A stretch of 64,000 nt of DNA from Actinomadura litoris (GCF_009733595.1 NZ_WOFH01000001.1:744001-808000); one strand, 5' to 3'; numbered from the stretch's first letter, positions 26,323-37,951 are shown. The notes: generated by a model from the letters alone, not told the origin. Program-made: numbers and translations.

Positions 26323-26771
26323 CCTGACGTTTCTATCTCATCTACCTCTCGGCAGACAGCCGTCAACGGCTCGTTATCAGTTCGATGCCTCGCGACGGGC
26401 GACGTCGAAGCGCGGCGCAGGTCAGGTGGTGAGGGCCGCCGGTGCCGCCCGGAAACCCGGTCGAAGGCGCGCCCCGAAGAGGCCCGACGGAGAGAGCCGG
26501 GACCGTCCCCCGTGAGCACGGACGGGCTCAGGGCGCCATCCGCCGAGCAAGTCCGGGCGCTGGTGGAGCGGACGCGCCAGGCGGGGCAACCGTCAGCAAG
26601 GAGGGCGAGCCTGCCGCGACGGGCAGCCACCTGACGAGCGGACGCCTAGCAGATCCGGTGTATCGCGGACGTATCGAAAATCTCATACGCCGCTGCCACA
26701 CTCTCCCGGCTTCACTGGACGGGAGGGGCCTGTGGCGCAGCGAGGATCGTGCTCTTACCTGCGGAGGCGGC
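26323..26771. other. 450 bp divergent intergenic region
   Basis: It lies between the divergent beta-propeller gene and vanZ gene and must hold both promoters. Frames through it lack coding character. I see no clear palindrome or box. Confidence 0.4.
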
Positions 26772-27350
26772 GTGATCAAGGGGTGGCAGGGCTGGTTCGG
26801 CACGTTCACCGGCATGGTCCTCCTCACGATGCTCACCCTGCCCCTGGTCACGCTGGCGATAGGGGCCCTGGCGCGCCACCGCACGGCCACGGGGGTCCCG
26901 AGGCCGTGGGCGTTTCGCTCGTCGCTCGCCGAGATCGGCCTCGTCTACGGGACCGTTCCGCCCGTCTGGATGATCATGCTGCCGGGCGGCCATGCCGGGG
27001 AGGTCCCCGGACGGGTGAGCCTGGTGCCGCTGCGGGACCTGTTCTCGATGCCGACCGGCCAGATCATCGGCAACCTGCTGGTGTTCGCGGCGCTGGGCTC
27101 CCTCGCCCCGATCCGGTTCGCGGCGCTGGCCTCGGTGCCCCGGATCCTGGCGCTCGGCGCGGCCTGCTCGGCCCTGCTGGAGACCGGGCAGTACGTCCTG
27201 CGACTGGACCGGGTGTCGTCCGTGGACGACGTCCTGCTCAACGCCGGCGGCGCCGGACTGGCCGCGCCGGCGTCGCGCCGCTGGTGGCGCGATACGTCCG
27301 ACACGCCGCCTGATCGTCTTCGACCCGCGCCGGGACGGGCCGCGGGGTGA
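26772..27350 (+). CDS. VanZ family membrane protein
   Basis: The protein has 192 residues from GTG 26772 with GGAGG six bases upstream. About five membrane segments are visible. The VanZ hallmarks are VSLVPLRDLF, IIGNLLVFAALG, ETGQYVLRLDRVSSVDDVLLNAGGAG (conserved E-x-x-Q and S-x-D-D-x-x-x-N). VanZ proteins give teicoplanin resistance in enterococci; the usual role in actinomycetes is unknown. The arginine-rich tail is cytoplasmic. Confidence 0.88.
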   Translation: MIKGWQGWFGTFTGMVLLTMLTLPLVTLAIGALARHRTATGVPRPWAFRSSLAEIGLVYGTVPPVWMIMLPGGHAGEVPGRVSLVPLRDLFSMPTGQIIGNLLVFAALGSLAPIRFAALASVPRILALGAACSALLETGQYVLRLDRVSSVDDVLLNAGGAGLAAPASRRWWRDTSDTPPDRLRPAPGRAAG

Positions 27351-27376
27351 CCGCGCCCCGGACGGCCGGGGGCGGG

Positions 27377-27856
27377 TCAGGCCGGTTTCAGGGCGGCGCG
27401 GATCTCCTCCAGGAGCTTCGGCATCGCCGCCTCCACCATCTCCAGCGCCAGGTCGAAGTCGGCGCGGCCCCCGTAGTAGGGGTCGGGGACGTCGAGGTCG
27501 GGGCCCGCGTCCGGGTCGAACTCGCGGAGCAGCCGGACCCGGCCGCGGGCCTCCTCGTCCGGCGCCATCGACCGCAGCGCCCGCAGGTGGCCCCCGTCCA
27601 GCGCGATGATCAGGTCGTAGCCGTCGAACCAGCCCGGCTCGAACCGGCGGGCGATGTGCGCCGACCGGTAGCCCGCCCGGTGGAGCGCCGCGACCGTCCG
27701 CTCGTCGGCGCCGTCGCCCGCGTGCCAGCCGCCCGTGCCCGAGCTGTCCACCTCGACGTCCAGGCCCTCGTCCTCGATGTGGTGGCGCAGCACCCATTCC
27801 GCCATCGGGGAGCGGCAGATGTTGCCCGTGCATACGAAGGTGACCCGGTACGGCAT
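27377..27856 (-). CDS. low-molecular-weight protein-tyrosine phosphatase
   Basis: The protein has 159 residues from ATG 27856, full length. The catalytic loop CTGNICRS has nucleophile C9 and R15, and the general acid Asp lies in VPDPYYGG. These enzymes remove phosphate from tyrosine, often on capsule or kinase proteins. Only 7 bp separate it from the upstream FtsX-like gene, so it is probably the last gene of that operon, which links it to the sigma factor and envelope genes. Confidence 0.93.
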   Translation of the reverse strand: MPYRVTFVCTGNICRSPMAEWVLRHHIEDEGLDVEVDSSGTGGWHAGDGADERTVAALHRAGYRSAHIARRFEPGWFDGYDLIIALDGGHLRALRSMAPDEEARGRVRLLREFDPDAGPDLDVPDPYYGGRADFDLALEMVEAAMPKLLEEIRAALKPA

Positions 27857-27863
27857 ACCGCAA

Positions 27864-28445
27864 TCATGCCCGAGGCTTGTCCTCGACGATGACGGTGTCG
27901 ACCCCGGGCAGGCCGATGACCGCCTGCTGCACGAGCTTGACGCCGTCGTTCGAGACCTGCACCCGGAAGGCTTCGGGGATGTCACCGGGCTTCACGGTCT
28001 CCCAGTGCTTCTTGTCGGAGAACGCCTTCTTGACCCGTTCGTACGCCTGGAGCTTCGACTCGTACGCGACCTGACGCACCTGCCTGATGTTCGCCAGCCT
28101 TTCCTTGATGTTCGCCTTCTGCGCATCGGTCGCCTCCGCATGCCCGCAGGACGCGTTGCTGGAGGTCTTCGTGCAGAGGTACACCGCCACGTGCTTGTCC
28201 TCGGGAGGCGAGGACGCGGCACCGCCCCCGTTCCCGGTCAGGGTTTTGCCGCCCACCACCAGGCCGCCCACCACCAGGCCGCCTATCAGCACCAGCACCA
28301 CCGCGCACGCGGAGGCCAGCACCGCCGGACGCGCGAGACCCGAACGGCGGGACACGGGTGAACGCATCGGCGGGACGTCCTCGGAACCCATCGTGTCGCC
28401 CACGGTCTTCAGCGCCTCCCTCAGCCGATCCTCGGTGCTCTTCAC
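27864..28445 (-). CDS. single-pass protein with an FtsX extracellular-like domain
   Basis: The 193-residue protein has a short cytoplasmic N-terminus (about 38 residues), one membrane helix (VLASACAVVLVLIGGLVVGG) and an outside domain. That domain matches the FtsX extracellular domain: VAVYLCTKTSS, KERLANIRQVRQVAYESKLQ, AYERVKKAF, PEAFRVQVSN, GLPGVDTVIVED. The ABC-permease helices of true FtsX are absent. Its ATG overlaps the sigma-factor stop (ATGA), the position and topology usual for an anti-sigma factor, but no known anti-sigma fold is seen in the N-terminus. Confidence 0.8.
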   Translation of the reverse strand: MKSTEDRLREALKTVGDTMGSEDVPPMRSPVSRRSGLARPAVLASACAVVLVLIGGLVVGGLVVGGKTLTGNGGGAASSPPEDKHVAVYLCTKTSSNASCGHAEATDAQKANIKERLANIRQVRQVAYESKLQAYERVKKAFSDKKHWETVKPGDIPEAFRVQVSNDGVKLVQQAVIGLPGVDTVIVEDKPRA

Positions 28446-29017
28446 TTCTCCCCCTCCAGAATGCGGCCCAGCGAGGCGAGCGCCCGGGACGTCGTGGACT
28501 TGACCGTGCCGCGACTCACGCGCATGGCGTCGGCGATCTCCTCCTCGCTGAGGTCGCAGAAGTAGCGCAGCACCAGCGCCTCGCGCTGCCGGGCGGGGAG
28601 GCGGTGCAGGGCCTCGACGACCTCGCGCCGGTCCTCACCGACCATCGCCTCCGATTCGGCCGACCAGACCGGCGGCTGGTGGACGGCCCGGAACGGCCTC
28701 CTGCGGCGTCTCAGCGCCGTCCTGGAGCCGTTGAGGACGGCCGAGCGCACGTAGGTCAGCGCGTTCTCCCGGTCGCGCAGGCGCGGCCACCGGCGGTAGA
28801 GCCCGGCGAACGCGTCCTGGACGACGTCCTCGGCCGTCCCCCGGTCGCCGATCATGACCAGGGCGAGGCGCATCAGCCCGAGCGCGTGCCCCCGGTACAG
28901 CTCGGTGACCGCCCCGGACGCGTCCATGGGCGCCTCGCGCGGCGGAGGCTCGTCGAACACGGTCTCGGTTTCCATGTCCCAGAGACGCCGTCCGGCCTCA
29001 TTGGTTGCCTCCGCCAC
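28442..29017 (-). CDS. SigE-family ECF RNA polymerase sigma factor
   Basis: The protein has 191 residues from GTG 29017 with GAGG upstream. Region 2 is LYRGHALGLMRLALVMIGDR and TAEDVVQDAFAGLYRRW; region 4 is LPARQREALVLRYFCDLSEE and IADAMRVSRGTVKSTTSRAL. An extension of about 35 residues precedes region 2. It directs RNA polymerase to a stress or development regulon. It overlaps the FtsX-like gene by four bases and lies 42 bp beyond the S8 protease stop, so all may form one transcript. Confidence 0.92.
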   Translation of the reverse strand: MAEATNEAGRRLWDMETETVFDEPPPREAPMDASGAVTELYRGHALGLMRLALVMIGDRGTAEDVVQDAFAGLYRRWPRLRDRENALTYVRSAVLNGSRTALRRRRRPFRAVHQPPVWSAESEAMVGEDRREVVEALHRLPARQREALVLRYFCDLSEEEIADAMRVSRGTVKSTTSRALASLGRILEGEK

Positions 29018-29059
29018 GGGAAATTCCTCACACCGCCGATGCGAGGGGCTCGGCGGAGG

Positions 29060-30778
29060 TCAGTGCTGGACGGCGCGCAACGCGTCCACGATCCCCTCAC
29101 CGTAGAACCCGTTGCGGCGCGCGCGCCCCTCGCAGGTCTGCGTCGAGGTGTTCTTCACCCATTTGCCGTCCGTCAGCTTGTACCAGACGTACTCGACGGT
29201 GTTCGGGCTCGGGCAGGGCGTGGCGGTCGCGGTGCCGCGCAGGACGCGCTCGACGACCCACGGGTCCAGCGCGAGGCGGCTGCGGCCGTCCGGCCTGCCG
29301 TACCTGCTGATGATCAGCGCGGCGACCCCGCCGGCGTGCGGCGCGGCCATCGAGGTGCCCTGCATCGACTGGTAGTAGGCGCAGGTGCCGTTCTTGCAGC
29401 TGCGGACCACGCTCGGCACCTTCGGAGTGCCGTCCGGGTCGAGCTGGCCGCGCAGTTTCGCGATGTGCTCGGGGTAGGCGGCCCAGATGCCGCGCCGGTC
29501 GTCGGGCCTGCCGTCGGGGGCGTCCGCCTTGTCGCCGCCGGGCGCGGCCACGGCGACATGGCCGTCGCCGAAGCTGCTGTAGTAGGACTTGCGGGTGCTG
29601 GGCCCGGTCGCCGAGACCGGGATCACGTGCTCGCCCTCGGTCGGCATCGACAGGCAGTTCGCCGAGACCGTCCGCTTGTGGGGCTTCTCTCCCGGGACGG
29701 ACGGGAAGTTCGGGCTCGCGTTGTCCGCGTGCGGCTTGGTGTAGTCGACGAGCTGGTTTCCCGCGGCGGCGACCAGCGTGACGCCGTGCTCGTGCGCGAA
29801 GTCGAGTGCGCGCTGCGTGGCCGCGATGATCGTGCGCTGTTCGAGCCGGTCGGCGGACGAGTCGGCGGGGTTGTCGGCGCAGCTCCAGATCCACGGATCC
29901 ACGAAGTAGGACATGTTCACGACGTTGACGCCGATCTTGGCCGCGTAGGTCAGGCCGTCCACCGTCGGCTGGAGGTAGAACTGCCCGGAGTCCTGGCCGA
30001 CGCGGATGTTGACCAGCGAGACGTTCGGCGCGACGCCCGAGATGCCGAGGCCGTTGCGCGGCGCGGCGATCGTGGACGCGACGTGCGTGCCGTGCTCGTT
30101 GTCGTCCCAGTCCACCGGATCGACGCACGACGTGAACTCGCAGGGCCCGTCGAGCTCCCTCCCGTCGACGTCCTTCGGGATGTCGTGGGTGAAGTTCCGG
30201 CTGAGCGCCTTGTTGAAGTTCGCCTTGATGTCGGGGTGGTCCCCGTCGATACCGGTGTCCAGGACGCCGACCAGCACGCGCCTGTCGCCCGGTTCGGTCT
30301 CGTAGGAGCCCTCGTCGGTCGCGTGGATCTGCTTCATGTCCCACTGGAGGTGGGCCAGGGGCTCGGTGTCCTTGCCGGGCCTGCCCGGCACGAGGGCGCC
30401 GGTGCCGGTGGCCGTCTCGACCTCGGTGGACGAACGCCCCTTGGGCGCCTCGCCTATCACGCGGTTGTGCGCGACGCCCTCCAGCGCGCGGTGCTCCATG
30501 GCGTCGGTGGTGAAGTCCGGGTTCCTGGAGACGACCGTGGCGACACCCACGTCGGTGTTCTCGTGCACGATCCTGCCCCCCGCCGCCTTGACGGCGGCGT
30601 GGGCCCTCCCTGGGGAGACGTCCTCGTTGTAGAGGACGACGTACTCCGACGCCGCGCCCTCGTCCCGGGACCGGGACCGGTCGGGAGCGGCGGACGCCGG
30701 GAACGCGAGGGCCATCGTCGTGGCGATGGCGCATGTGGCCGAGATGGCCGAGATGGCCGAGATGAGGGCGTGCCGCAC
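29060..30778 (-). CDS. secreted S8 subtilisin-like serine protease
   Basis: The protein has 572 residues from GTG 30778 behind AGGAGGTC, a near-perfect ribosome site. The signal peptide has three ISA repeats encoded by GAGATGGCC repeats and ends near AFPASA. The propeptide is YVVLYNEDVSPGRAHAAVK-like. The catalytic residues are D174 (VLDTGID), H229 (EHGTH) and S476 (GTSMAAPHAGG). Insertions with Cys pairs surround the active site and a Cys-containing tail ends the protein. Secreted maturation or nutritional protease is likely. It precedes the sigma factor by 42 bp. Confidence 0.95.
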   Translation of the reverse strand: MRHALISAISAISATCAIATTMALAFPASAAPDRSRSRDEGAASEYVVLYNEDVSPGRAHAAVKAAGGRIVHENTDVGVATVVSRNPDFTTDAMEHRALEGVAHNRVIGEAPKGRSSTEVETATGTGALVPGRPGKDTEPLAHLQWDMKQIHATDEGSYETEPGDRRVLVGVLDTGIDGDHPDIKANFNKALSRNFTHDIPKDVDGRELDGPCEFTSCVDPVDWDDNEHGTHVASTIAAPRNGLGISGVAPNVSLVNIRVGQDSGQFYLQPTVDGLTYAAKIGVNVVNMSYFVDPWIWSCADNPADSSADRLEQRTIIAATQRALDFAHEHGVTLVAAAGNQLVDYTKPHADNASPNFPSVPGEKPHKRTVSANCLSMPTEGEHVIPVSATGPSTRKSYYSSFGDGHVAVAAPGGDKADAPDGRPDDRRGIWAAYPEHIAKLRGQLDPDGTPKVPSVVRSCKNGTCAYYQSMQGTSMAAPHAGGVAALIISRYGRPDGRSRLALDPWVVERVLRGTATATPCPSPNTVEYVWYKLTDGKWVKNTSTQTCEGRARRNGFYGEGIVDALRAVQH

Positions 30779-30954
30779 AGCAGACCTCCTGGCGTGGGGG
30801 GAGCTTGCCCAGGTTCGCCGGGCTCGGCCCGTTCGCCGGACTCGGCCAGCCGACCGTACGTCCGACCGTGTTGAGAGAGGCGTACGGGAATGTAACGAAA
30901 GAGGACAACTCTTGTAAGTCGTCCGGCTGCACCGTTCCCACCGCGGGCCATGGT

Positions 30955-32094
30955 TCAGGACGTGCGCAGGGCGAGGGTGAGCGCCTCGACCGCGAGCAGC
31001 GGGTTGACGTTGGCCTCCAGCCGCTCCCGGCAGTCCATGATCGCGTCCAGCCGGCGGAGCGTGTCCTCGGGACGGCCGCCGCCCGCCGCGCTCCGCAGCT
31101 CCGGCCCGAGCTCGGTGTTGACCAGCTCGCTGCCCGCGCCGAGCTGCAACGTCAGCACGTCCCGGTAGTAGGAGGCGAGGTCGAGCAGTGCCCGGTCGAG
31201 CGCGTCGCGCTTCACCCGCGTCGCCCGCGACTTCTGCCGGTCGTCGAGCTCCTTCAGGGCACCGGCGGTGCCGCGCGGCATGCGCCCCTTCGCGCTCTCC
31301 CCGAGCGCCTGCCGCAGCGCGGAGGTCTCGGTCTCGTTCAGCTCCTCGGTCTGCGCCTTCGCCTCCGCCTCGGCGGCCTTGACCAGCGCCTCCGCCGCCG
31401 TCACCGCGGGCCCGACCCCGGTCAGCCGGCGCGGCACCGCCAGCACCTCGGCGCGCCGCGCCCGCGCCTGAGGGTCGGTCGCGAGCCGCCGCGCGCGGCT
31501 GATGTGCCCCTGCGCCGCGCGCGCGACGACGTCGGCGGTCTCCCGGTCGACCCCGTCCCGCTGGACGAGGAGGTCCGCAACCGCCTGGACCGGCGGGGTC
31601 CGCAGCGTCACCAGCCGGCAGCGCGACCGGATGGTCACCAGCAGGTCGTCGGGCGCCGGGGTGCACAGCAGCCACACCGTGCGCGGCGGCGGCTCCTCGA
31701 TCGCCTTCAGCAGCGCGTTGGCGGCGGCCTCGGTGGCCCGGTCGGCGTCCTCGAACAGCACGATCTGCCAGCGCCCGCCGCTCGGCGACGACGAGGCCCG
31801 CAGCACCAGCTCGCGGGTCTCCCGCACCCCGTAGGACAGCCCCGCCGGACGGACGACCTCCAGGTCGGCGTGCGTCCCCTGGAGCACCTGGTGGCAGGAC
31901 GCGCAGTGCCCGCACCCGCGCGGAGCCTCCAGGCATTGCAGCGCCGCCGCGAACGCGCGCGCCGCCGCGGAACGTCCGGCGCCCGGAGGCCCGGTGAACA
32001 GCCACGCGTGCGCCATGCCGCCCGCCTCACCGGCGGCGGATGACAGTTGCGCGACGACCGGCTCCTGGCCCACCAGGTCATCCCACACGCTCAT
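30955..32094 (-). CDS. holB: DNA polymerase III subunit delta prime
   Basis: The protein has 379 residues from ATG 32094. The clamp-loader AAA+ fold is evident: WDDLVGQEPVVAQL, P-loop GPPGAGRSA at residues 35-43 with Arg in place of the Walker Lys (usual for the ATP-inactive delta prime in this group), zinc cluster CGHCASC, Walker B region VLFEDADRATEAAANALLK, and SRCR sensor 1. It loads the beta clamp in replication. It follows tmk by 9 bp, completing a topA-tmk-holB operon. Confidence 0.95.
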   Translation of the reverse strand: MSVWDDLVGQEPVVAQLSSAAGEAGGMAHAWLFTGPPGAGRSAAARAFAAALQCLEAPRGCGHCASCHQVLQGTHADLEVVRPAGLSYGVRETRELVLRASSSPSGGRWQIVLFEDADRATEAAANALLKAIEEPPPRTVWLLCTPAPDDLLVTIRSRCRLVTLRTPPVQAVADLLVQRDGVDRETADVVARAAQGHISRARRLATDPQARARRAEVLAVPRRLTGVGPAVTAAEALVKAAEAEAKAQTEELNETETSALRQALGESAKGRMPRGTAGALKELDDRQKSRATRVKRDALDRALLDLASYYRDVLTLQLGAGSELVNTELGPELRSAAGGGRPEDTLRRLDAIMDCRERLEANVNPLLAVEALTLALRTS

Positions 32095-32103
32095 GGGCAA
32101 AGG

Positions 32104-34185
<2,082 letters not shown>

Positions 34186-34213
34186 GTCGGTCAGGGTATC
34201 GGCGTAGTTGTCC

Positions 34214-36913
34214 CTAGGAACCGGACTTCGCGGAGGTTCGGCGGCGCGTTGTCGTCTTCTTCTTGCCGCCACCCGCCGCCACCTTCTCACGACGCTCCGC
34301 GAGCAGCTCGGCGGCGCGCTGGATGGTGATCGACTCGACCTCGTCGCCCTTGCGCAGGCTGGCGTTGGTCTCGCCGTCGGTGACGTAGGGGCCGAACCGC
34401 CCCTCCTTGACCACCACGGGCTTCTTGCTCGCCGGGTCGTCGCCCAGCTCGCGCAGCGGCGCCGCCGCCGCGGCCCGGCCCCGCCCGCGCTGCTTCGGCT
34501 GCGCGAACAGCTCCTTGGCCTTCTCCAGCGTGACCGTGAAGAGCTCCTCCTCCGAGCCGAGCGAACGGCTGTCGGTGCCCCGCTTGATGTAGGGGCCGAA
34601 CCGCCCGTTCTGCGCGGTGACGGGCTCGCCGTCCAGTTCGCCGAGCGTGCGCGGGAGCGACAGCAGCTTCAGCGCGTCGTCCAGCGTGACCGTGTCGAGC
34701 GACATCGACTTGAACAGCGAACCGGTGCGCGGCTTGGGCGCGTCGGCCTTCTTCGTCCGCTTCTTCTTCTCGCCCTCGGCGGGCGGCGCGGCCTCCGGCA
34801 GGATCTCGGTGACGTAGGGGCCGAACCGCCCCGACTTCGCCACGATCGTGTGGCCGGTCTCCGGGTCCTTTCCCAGCTCGCGGTCGCCGGACGGCTGCGC
34901 GAACAGCTCCTCGGCCTTGTCGGCGGTCAGCTCGTCCGGCGCGATGTCCTCGGGGATGTTGACCCGCGCGCCCTCGCGGTCGAGGTAGGGCCCGTACCGG
35001 CCGACGCGGACCATGATGTCGCTGCCCTTGAGCGGGAACGAGCTGATCCCCTTGGCGTCGATGTCCCCGATGTCCTCGGTGAGGTCCTTCAGGCCCTCCT
35101 CGCCGTTGTCGCCGAAGTAGAACCGGGTCAGCCAGCGGACGCGCTCGGCCTCGCCCCGGGCGATCTCGTCGAGGCCGTCCTCCATGTGGGCGGTGAAGTC
35201 GTAGTCGACCAGGTTCCCGAAGTGCTGCTCCAGCAGGTTCACCACGGCGAACGCCAGGAACGAGGGGACCAGCGCCGTCCCCTTCTTGAACACGTAGCCG
35301 CGGTCGAGGATCGTGCCGATGATCGAGGCGTAGGTGGAGGGCCGCCCGATCTCGCGCTCCTCCAGCTCCTTGACCAGGCTCGCCTCGGTGTAGCGCGCGG
35401 GCGGACGGGTCGAGTGGCCCTCGGCGTCCACCGCGAGCGCGCTCAGCGGGTCGTTCTCGGTCAGGTTCGGCAGCCGCCGCTCCTGGTCGTCCCGGTCGGT
35501 GGACGGGTCGTCCGCGCTCTCCACGTACGCCTTGAGGAACCCGTGGAAGGTGATCGTCTTACCGGTCGCGCCGAACTCGGCCGTCTCGTTCCGCGTCGAG
35601 ACCCCCGTCACCCGGATCGAGACCGACTGGCCCGCCGCGTCCTTCATCTGGGACGCGATCGTCCGCTTCCAGATCAGCTCGTACAGCCGGAACTGGTCGC
35701 CGGACAGGCCCGTCTCCGCCGGGGTGCGGAAACTCTCACCCGCCGGGCGGATCGCCTCGTGCGCCTCCTGCGCGTTCTTCACCTTGGAGGCGTACACGCG
35801 CGGCTTGTCGGGCACGTACTCGCCGCCGAACAGCGAGGCCGCCTGCCGCCGCGCCGCCGTGATCGCCGTCTCCGACAGCGTGATCGAGTCGGTGCGCATG
35901 TAGGTGATGAAGCCGTTCTCGTACAGCTTCTGCGCGACCGACATCGTGTACTTGGCGGAGAAGCTCAGCTTGCGGCTGGCCTCCTGTTGCAGGGTCGTCG
36001 TGCGGAACGGCGGGTAGGGCTTGCGGGTGTAGGGCTTGCGCTCGACCGACTTCACCGCGTACGGCCGCTCCCGCAGCCGCTCGGCCAGCGCGCGCGCCGC
36101 CGCCTCGTCCAGGTGCAGCGCGTCCTTGGTCTTCAGCCTGCCGTCGGAGGCGAAGTCGCGGCCCTGCGCGACGCGCTTGCCGTCCACGGAGATGAGCCCG
36201 GCCTTGAACGCCGTCGGCTCCTCGTCCTTGCCGGTGTCGAACTGCGCGGCGATGTCCCAGTAGTGGGCCGGGACGAACGCGATCCGCTCCCGCTCGCGCT
36301 CCACCACCAGCCGCGTCGCCACCGACTGCACCCGGCCCGCCGACAGCTTCGGCATGACCTTCTTCCACAGGACGGGGCTGACCTCGTACCCGTACAGGCG
36401 GTCCAGGATGCGGCGCGTCTCCTGCGCGTCCACCAGCCGCATGTTGAGCTGCCGCGGGTTCGCGGCGGCGCGCTGGATCGCGTCCTTGGTGATCTCGTTG
36501 AAGACCATCCGGTGCACCGGCACCTTCGGCTTCAGGACGTCCTGGAGGTGCCAGGCGATCGCCTCGCCCTCCCGGTCCTCGTCCGTCGCGAGGAAGAGCT
36601 CGTCGGCCTCGGCCAGCAGCTTCTTCAGCTTGGCGACCTGCGCCCGCTTGTCGGTGTTGACCACGTAGAGCGGCTCGAAGTCGTGCTCGACGTTCACGCC
36701 GAGCTTGGCCCACGGCTCGCCCTTGTACTTGGCCGGCACCTCCGAGGCGCTCCCGGGGAGGTCCCGGATATGGCCGATACTGGACTCCACGATGTAGCCA
36801 CGCCCAAGGTACCCGGCGATCGTCTTCGCCTTCGCGGGCGACTCGACGATCACCAGGCGCGTACCGGCGCCATTGTTCCGGCCACTGCTCGCGGTGCCGT
36901 TCTTGGCTGGCAC
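34214..36913 (-). CDS. topA: type IA DNA topoisomerase I
   Basis: The protein has 899 residues from GTG 36913 (GGAG upstream). The Toprim domain has VIVESPAKAKTI and ATDEDREGEAIAWHL; the nucleophile is Y338 in GFITYMRTDS; IGRPSTYASII is conserved. Instead of zinc fingers the C-terminus has four repeats containing GRFGPYV or GRYGPYL and a Lys/Arg-rich tail, the actinobacterial form. It relaxes negative supercoils. It heads the topA-tmk-holB operon. Confidence 0.97.
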   Translation of the reverse strand: MPAKNGTASSGRNNGAGTRLVIVESPAKAKTIAGYLGRGYIVESSIGHIRDLPGSASEVPAKYKGEPWAKLGVNVEHDFEPLYVVNTDKRAQVAKLKKLLAEADELFLATDEDREGEAIAWHLQDVLKPKVPVHRMVFNEITKDAIQRAAANPRQLNMRLVDAQETRRILDRLYGYEVSPVLWKKVMPKLSAGRVQSVATRLVVERERERIAFVPAHYWDIAAQFDTGKDEEPTAFKAGLISVDGKRVAQGRDFASDGRLKTKDALHLDEAAARALAERLRERPYAVKSVERKPYTRKPYPPFRTTTLQQEASRKLSFSAKYTMSVAQKLYENGFITYMRTDSITLSETAITAARRQAASLFGGEYVPDKPRVYASKVKNAQEAHEAIRPAGESFRTPAETGLSGDQFRLYELIWKRTIASQMKDAAGQSVSIRVTGVSTRNETAEFGATGKTITFHGFLKAYVESADDPSTDRDDQERRLPNLTENDPLSALAVDAEGHSTRPPARYTEASLVKELEEREIGRPSTYASIIGTILDRGYVFKKGTALVPSFLAFAVVNLLEQHFGNLVDYDFTAHMEDGLDEIARGEAERVRWLTRFYFGDNGEEGLKDLTEDIGDIDAKGISSFPLKGSDIMVRVGRYGPYLDREGARVNIPEDIAPDELTADKAEELFAQPSGDRELGKDPETGHTIVAKSGRFGPYVTEILPEAAPPAEGEKKKRTKKADAPKPRTGSLFKSMSLDTVTLDDALKLLSLPRTLGELDGEPVTAQNGRFGPYIKRGTDSRSLGSEEELFTVTLEKAKELFAQPKQRGRGRAAAAAPLRELGDDPASKKPVVVKEGRFGPYVTDGETNASLRKGDEVESITIQRAAELLAERREKVAAGGGKKKTTTRRRTSAKSGS

Positions 36914-37262
36914 AGTCGCTCCAACCTCGCTGTCTGGTCTTCTCGCTCAGATCTTCTGGCTCAGGGTCTTCTTGCTTCGCTTCTAGCTCGGGGTCTTCTC
37001 CCGCACGTCCGTCTTACTCGCCTCGCTCAGAGCCGCCCCACCGTCTTCCTACACGGGCTCCCTACAACGTCGCATGACGGCGCCTTCATGCCCGCGGGTC
37101 CCGTGGGTCCGTCCAGCGATCACCGCTCCGCCCGGTGGAGCGGACGCGCCTCCCGGCGCCCCTTCGCGCCTCCGACAGGATGACATGCCGCCGGGCCGAG
37201 CGCGGACCGGGCAGCCACCGTACGGTGTCGCGACCCCGGCGGACCACGTAATAATGGTCGCA
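36914..37262. other. 350 bp region upstream of topA with polypurine leader
   Basis: From 36929 to 37010 the minus strand is purine-rich with four imperfect copies of GAGAAGACC/AGAAGACC at 15-25 bp spacing. No frame is convincing. It is the probable topA leader and promoter zone, shared with the divergent DUF5703 gene. Confidence 0.45.
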
Positions 37263-37448
37263 ATGGTGGAGTACACCTACCTCGTTCTGTCCCTGCCGCG
37301 CGGCACGACGCGTGATACCGCCCGGCAGATCTTGACCGAGCACGCGGAACGCGGCGGCTGGGAGATCGATCGGTTGCGGCTCTACCCCGACGGTAGCCGC
37401 CGTATTCAACTGCGCCGCAAGGTCATCCGCCAGGTTCGCACGTTCTGA
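37263..37448 (+). CDS. DUF5703 family small protein
   Basis: The 61-residue protein MVEYTYLVLSLPRGTTRDTA... then GGWEIDRLRLYPDGSRRIQL ends with RRKVIRQ and is full length for DUF5703. An in-frame ATG at 37254 is possible. The fold and role are unknown; it is common in streptomycetes and relatives. It is small, basic and probably cytosolic, divergent from topA. Confidence 0.8.
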   Translation: MVEYTYLVLSLPRGTTRDTARQILTEHAERGGWEIDRLRLYPDGSRRIQLRRKVIRQVRTF

Positions 37449-37951
37449 GCACCGCTCCGACGGGGCGCCCGACGCCTGTTCCGGCGCGTCGGCGCAGGTC
37501 GGCGGCCGGTGGCCGGCGGTCTGAATGGCCGGACGTTTCGCCCGCGCGGGGCGCGGTCCGTTCGATACTCGGCACGGTTTCGCGGGCACGGGCACGCATC
37601 GTCTGAACCCCCGGCCTCGGATCTGGACCGGTGTCGAAATTTGTACCGGTTCACCTCGATTCACTCCGGTTCGCCTTTCCCGCATCCGTAACCGGACGAC
37701 CGTGGTGTGACGTTCACTCCGCGGACCACATGCGTCATGTCCGTCACGTCGGACACGTCCGAAGAGTCGCGCTACGTACCAATCCTATGACGTGGCGTAA
37801 TCATAATCGCTGGAGACAGGGCTTTGCCCGCCCCGGACCGCGCCTCCGGGACGGGCAAAGCGTTCTCGACCCCCTGTCGGGCCGCTGCGCCGCTACGCGG
37901 CGGAGTGCTGCGGATGGGAGGAACGGCCAGGTCAGCGGCCGTCCGTCCGGG
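37449..37951. other. 500 bp between convergent DUF5703 and chaplin genes
   Basis: No supportable gene. The only clear structure is the hairpin at 37821-37861; around 37725-37760 there are short CATGTCCGTCACGTCGGACA-like repeats. Confidence 0.4.
37821..37861. terminator. hairpin after the chaplin gene
   Basis: GCTTTGCCCG and CGGGCAAAGC pair perfectly, then one mismatch, then CCCGGA with TCCGGG, around a 7-nt loop. It lies 90 bp beyond the chaplin stop on the minus strand. Confidence 0.6.

Noticed and set aside
29060..32005. A 981-codon minus-strand frame joining holB antiframe sequence to the S8 protease
   Set aside because: The protease starts at GTG 30778 with a strong ribosome site and signal peptide; the upstream part overlaps holB in another frame.
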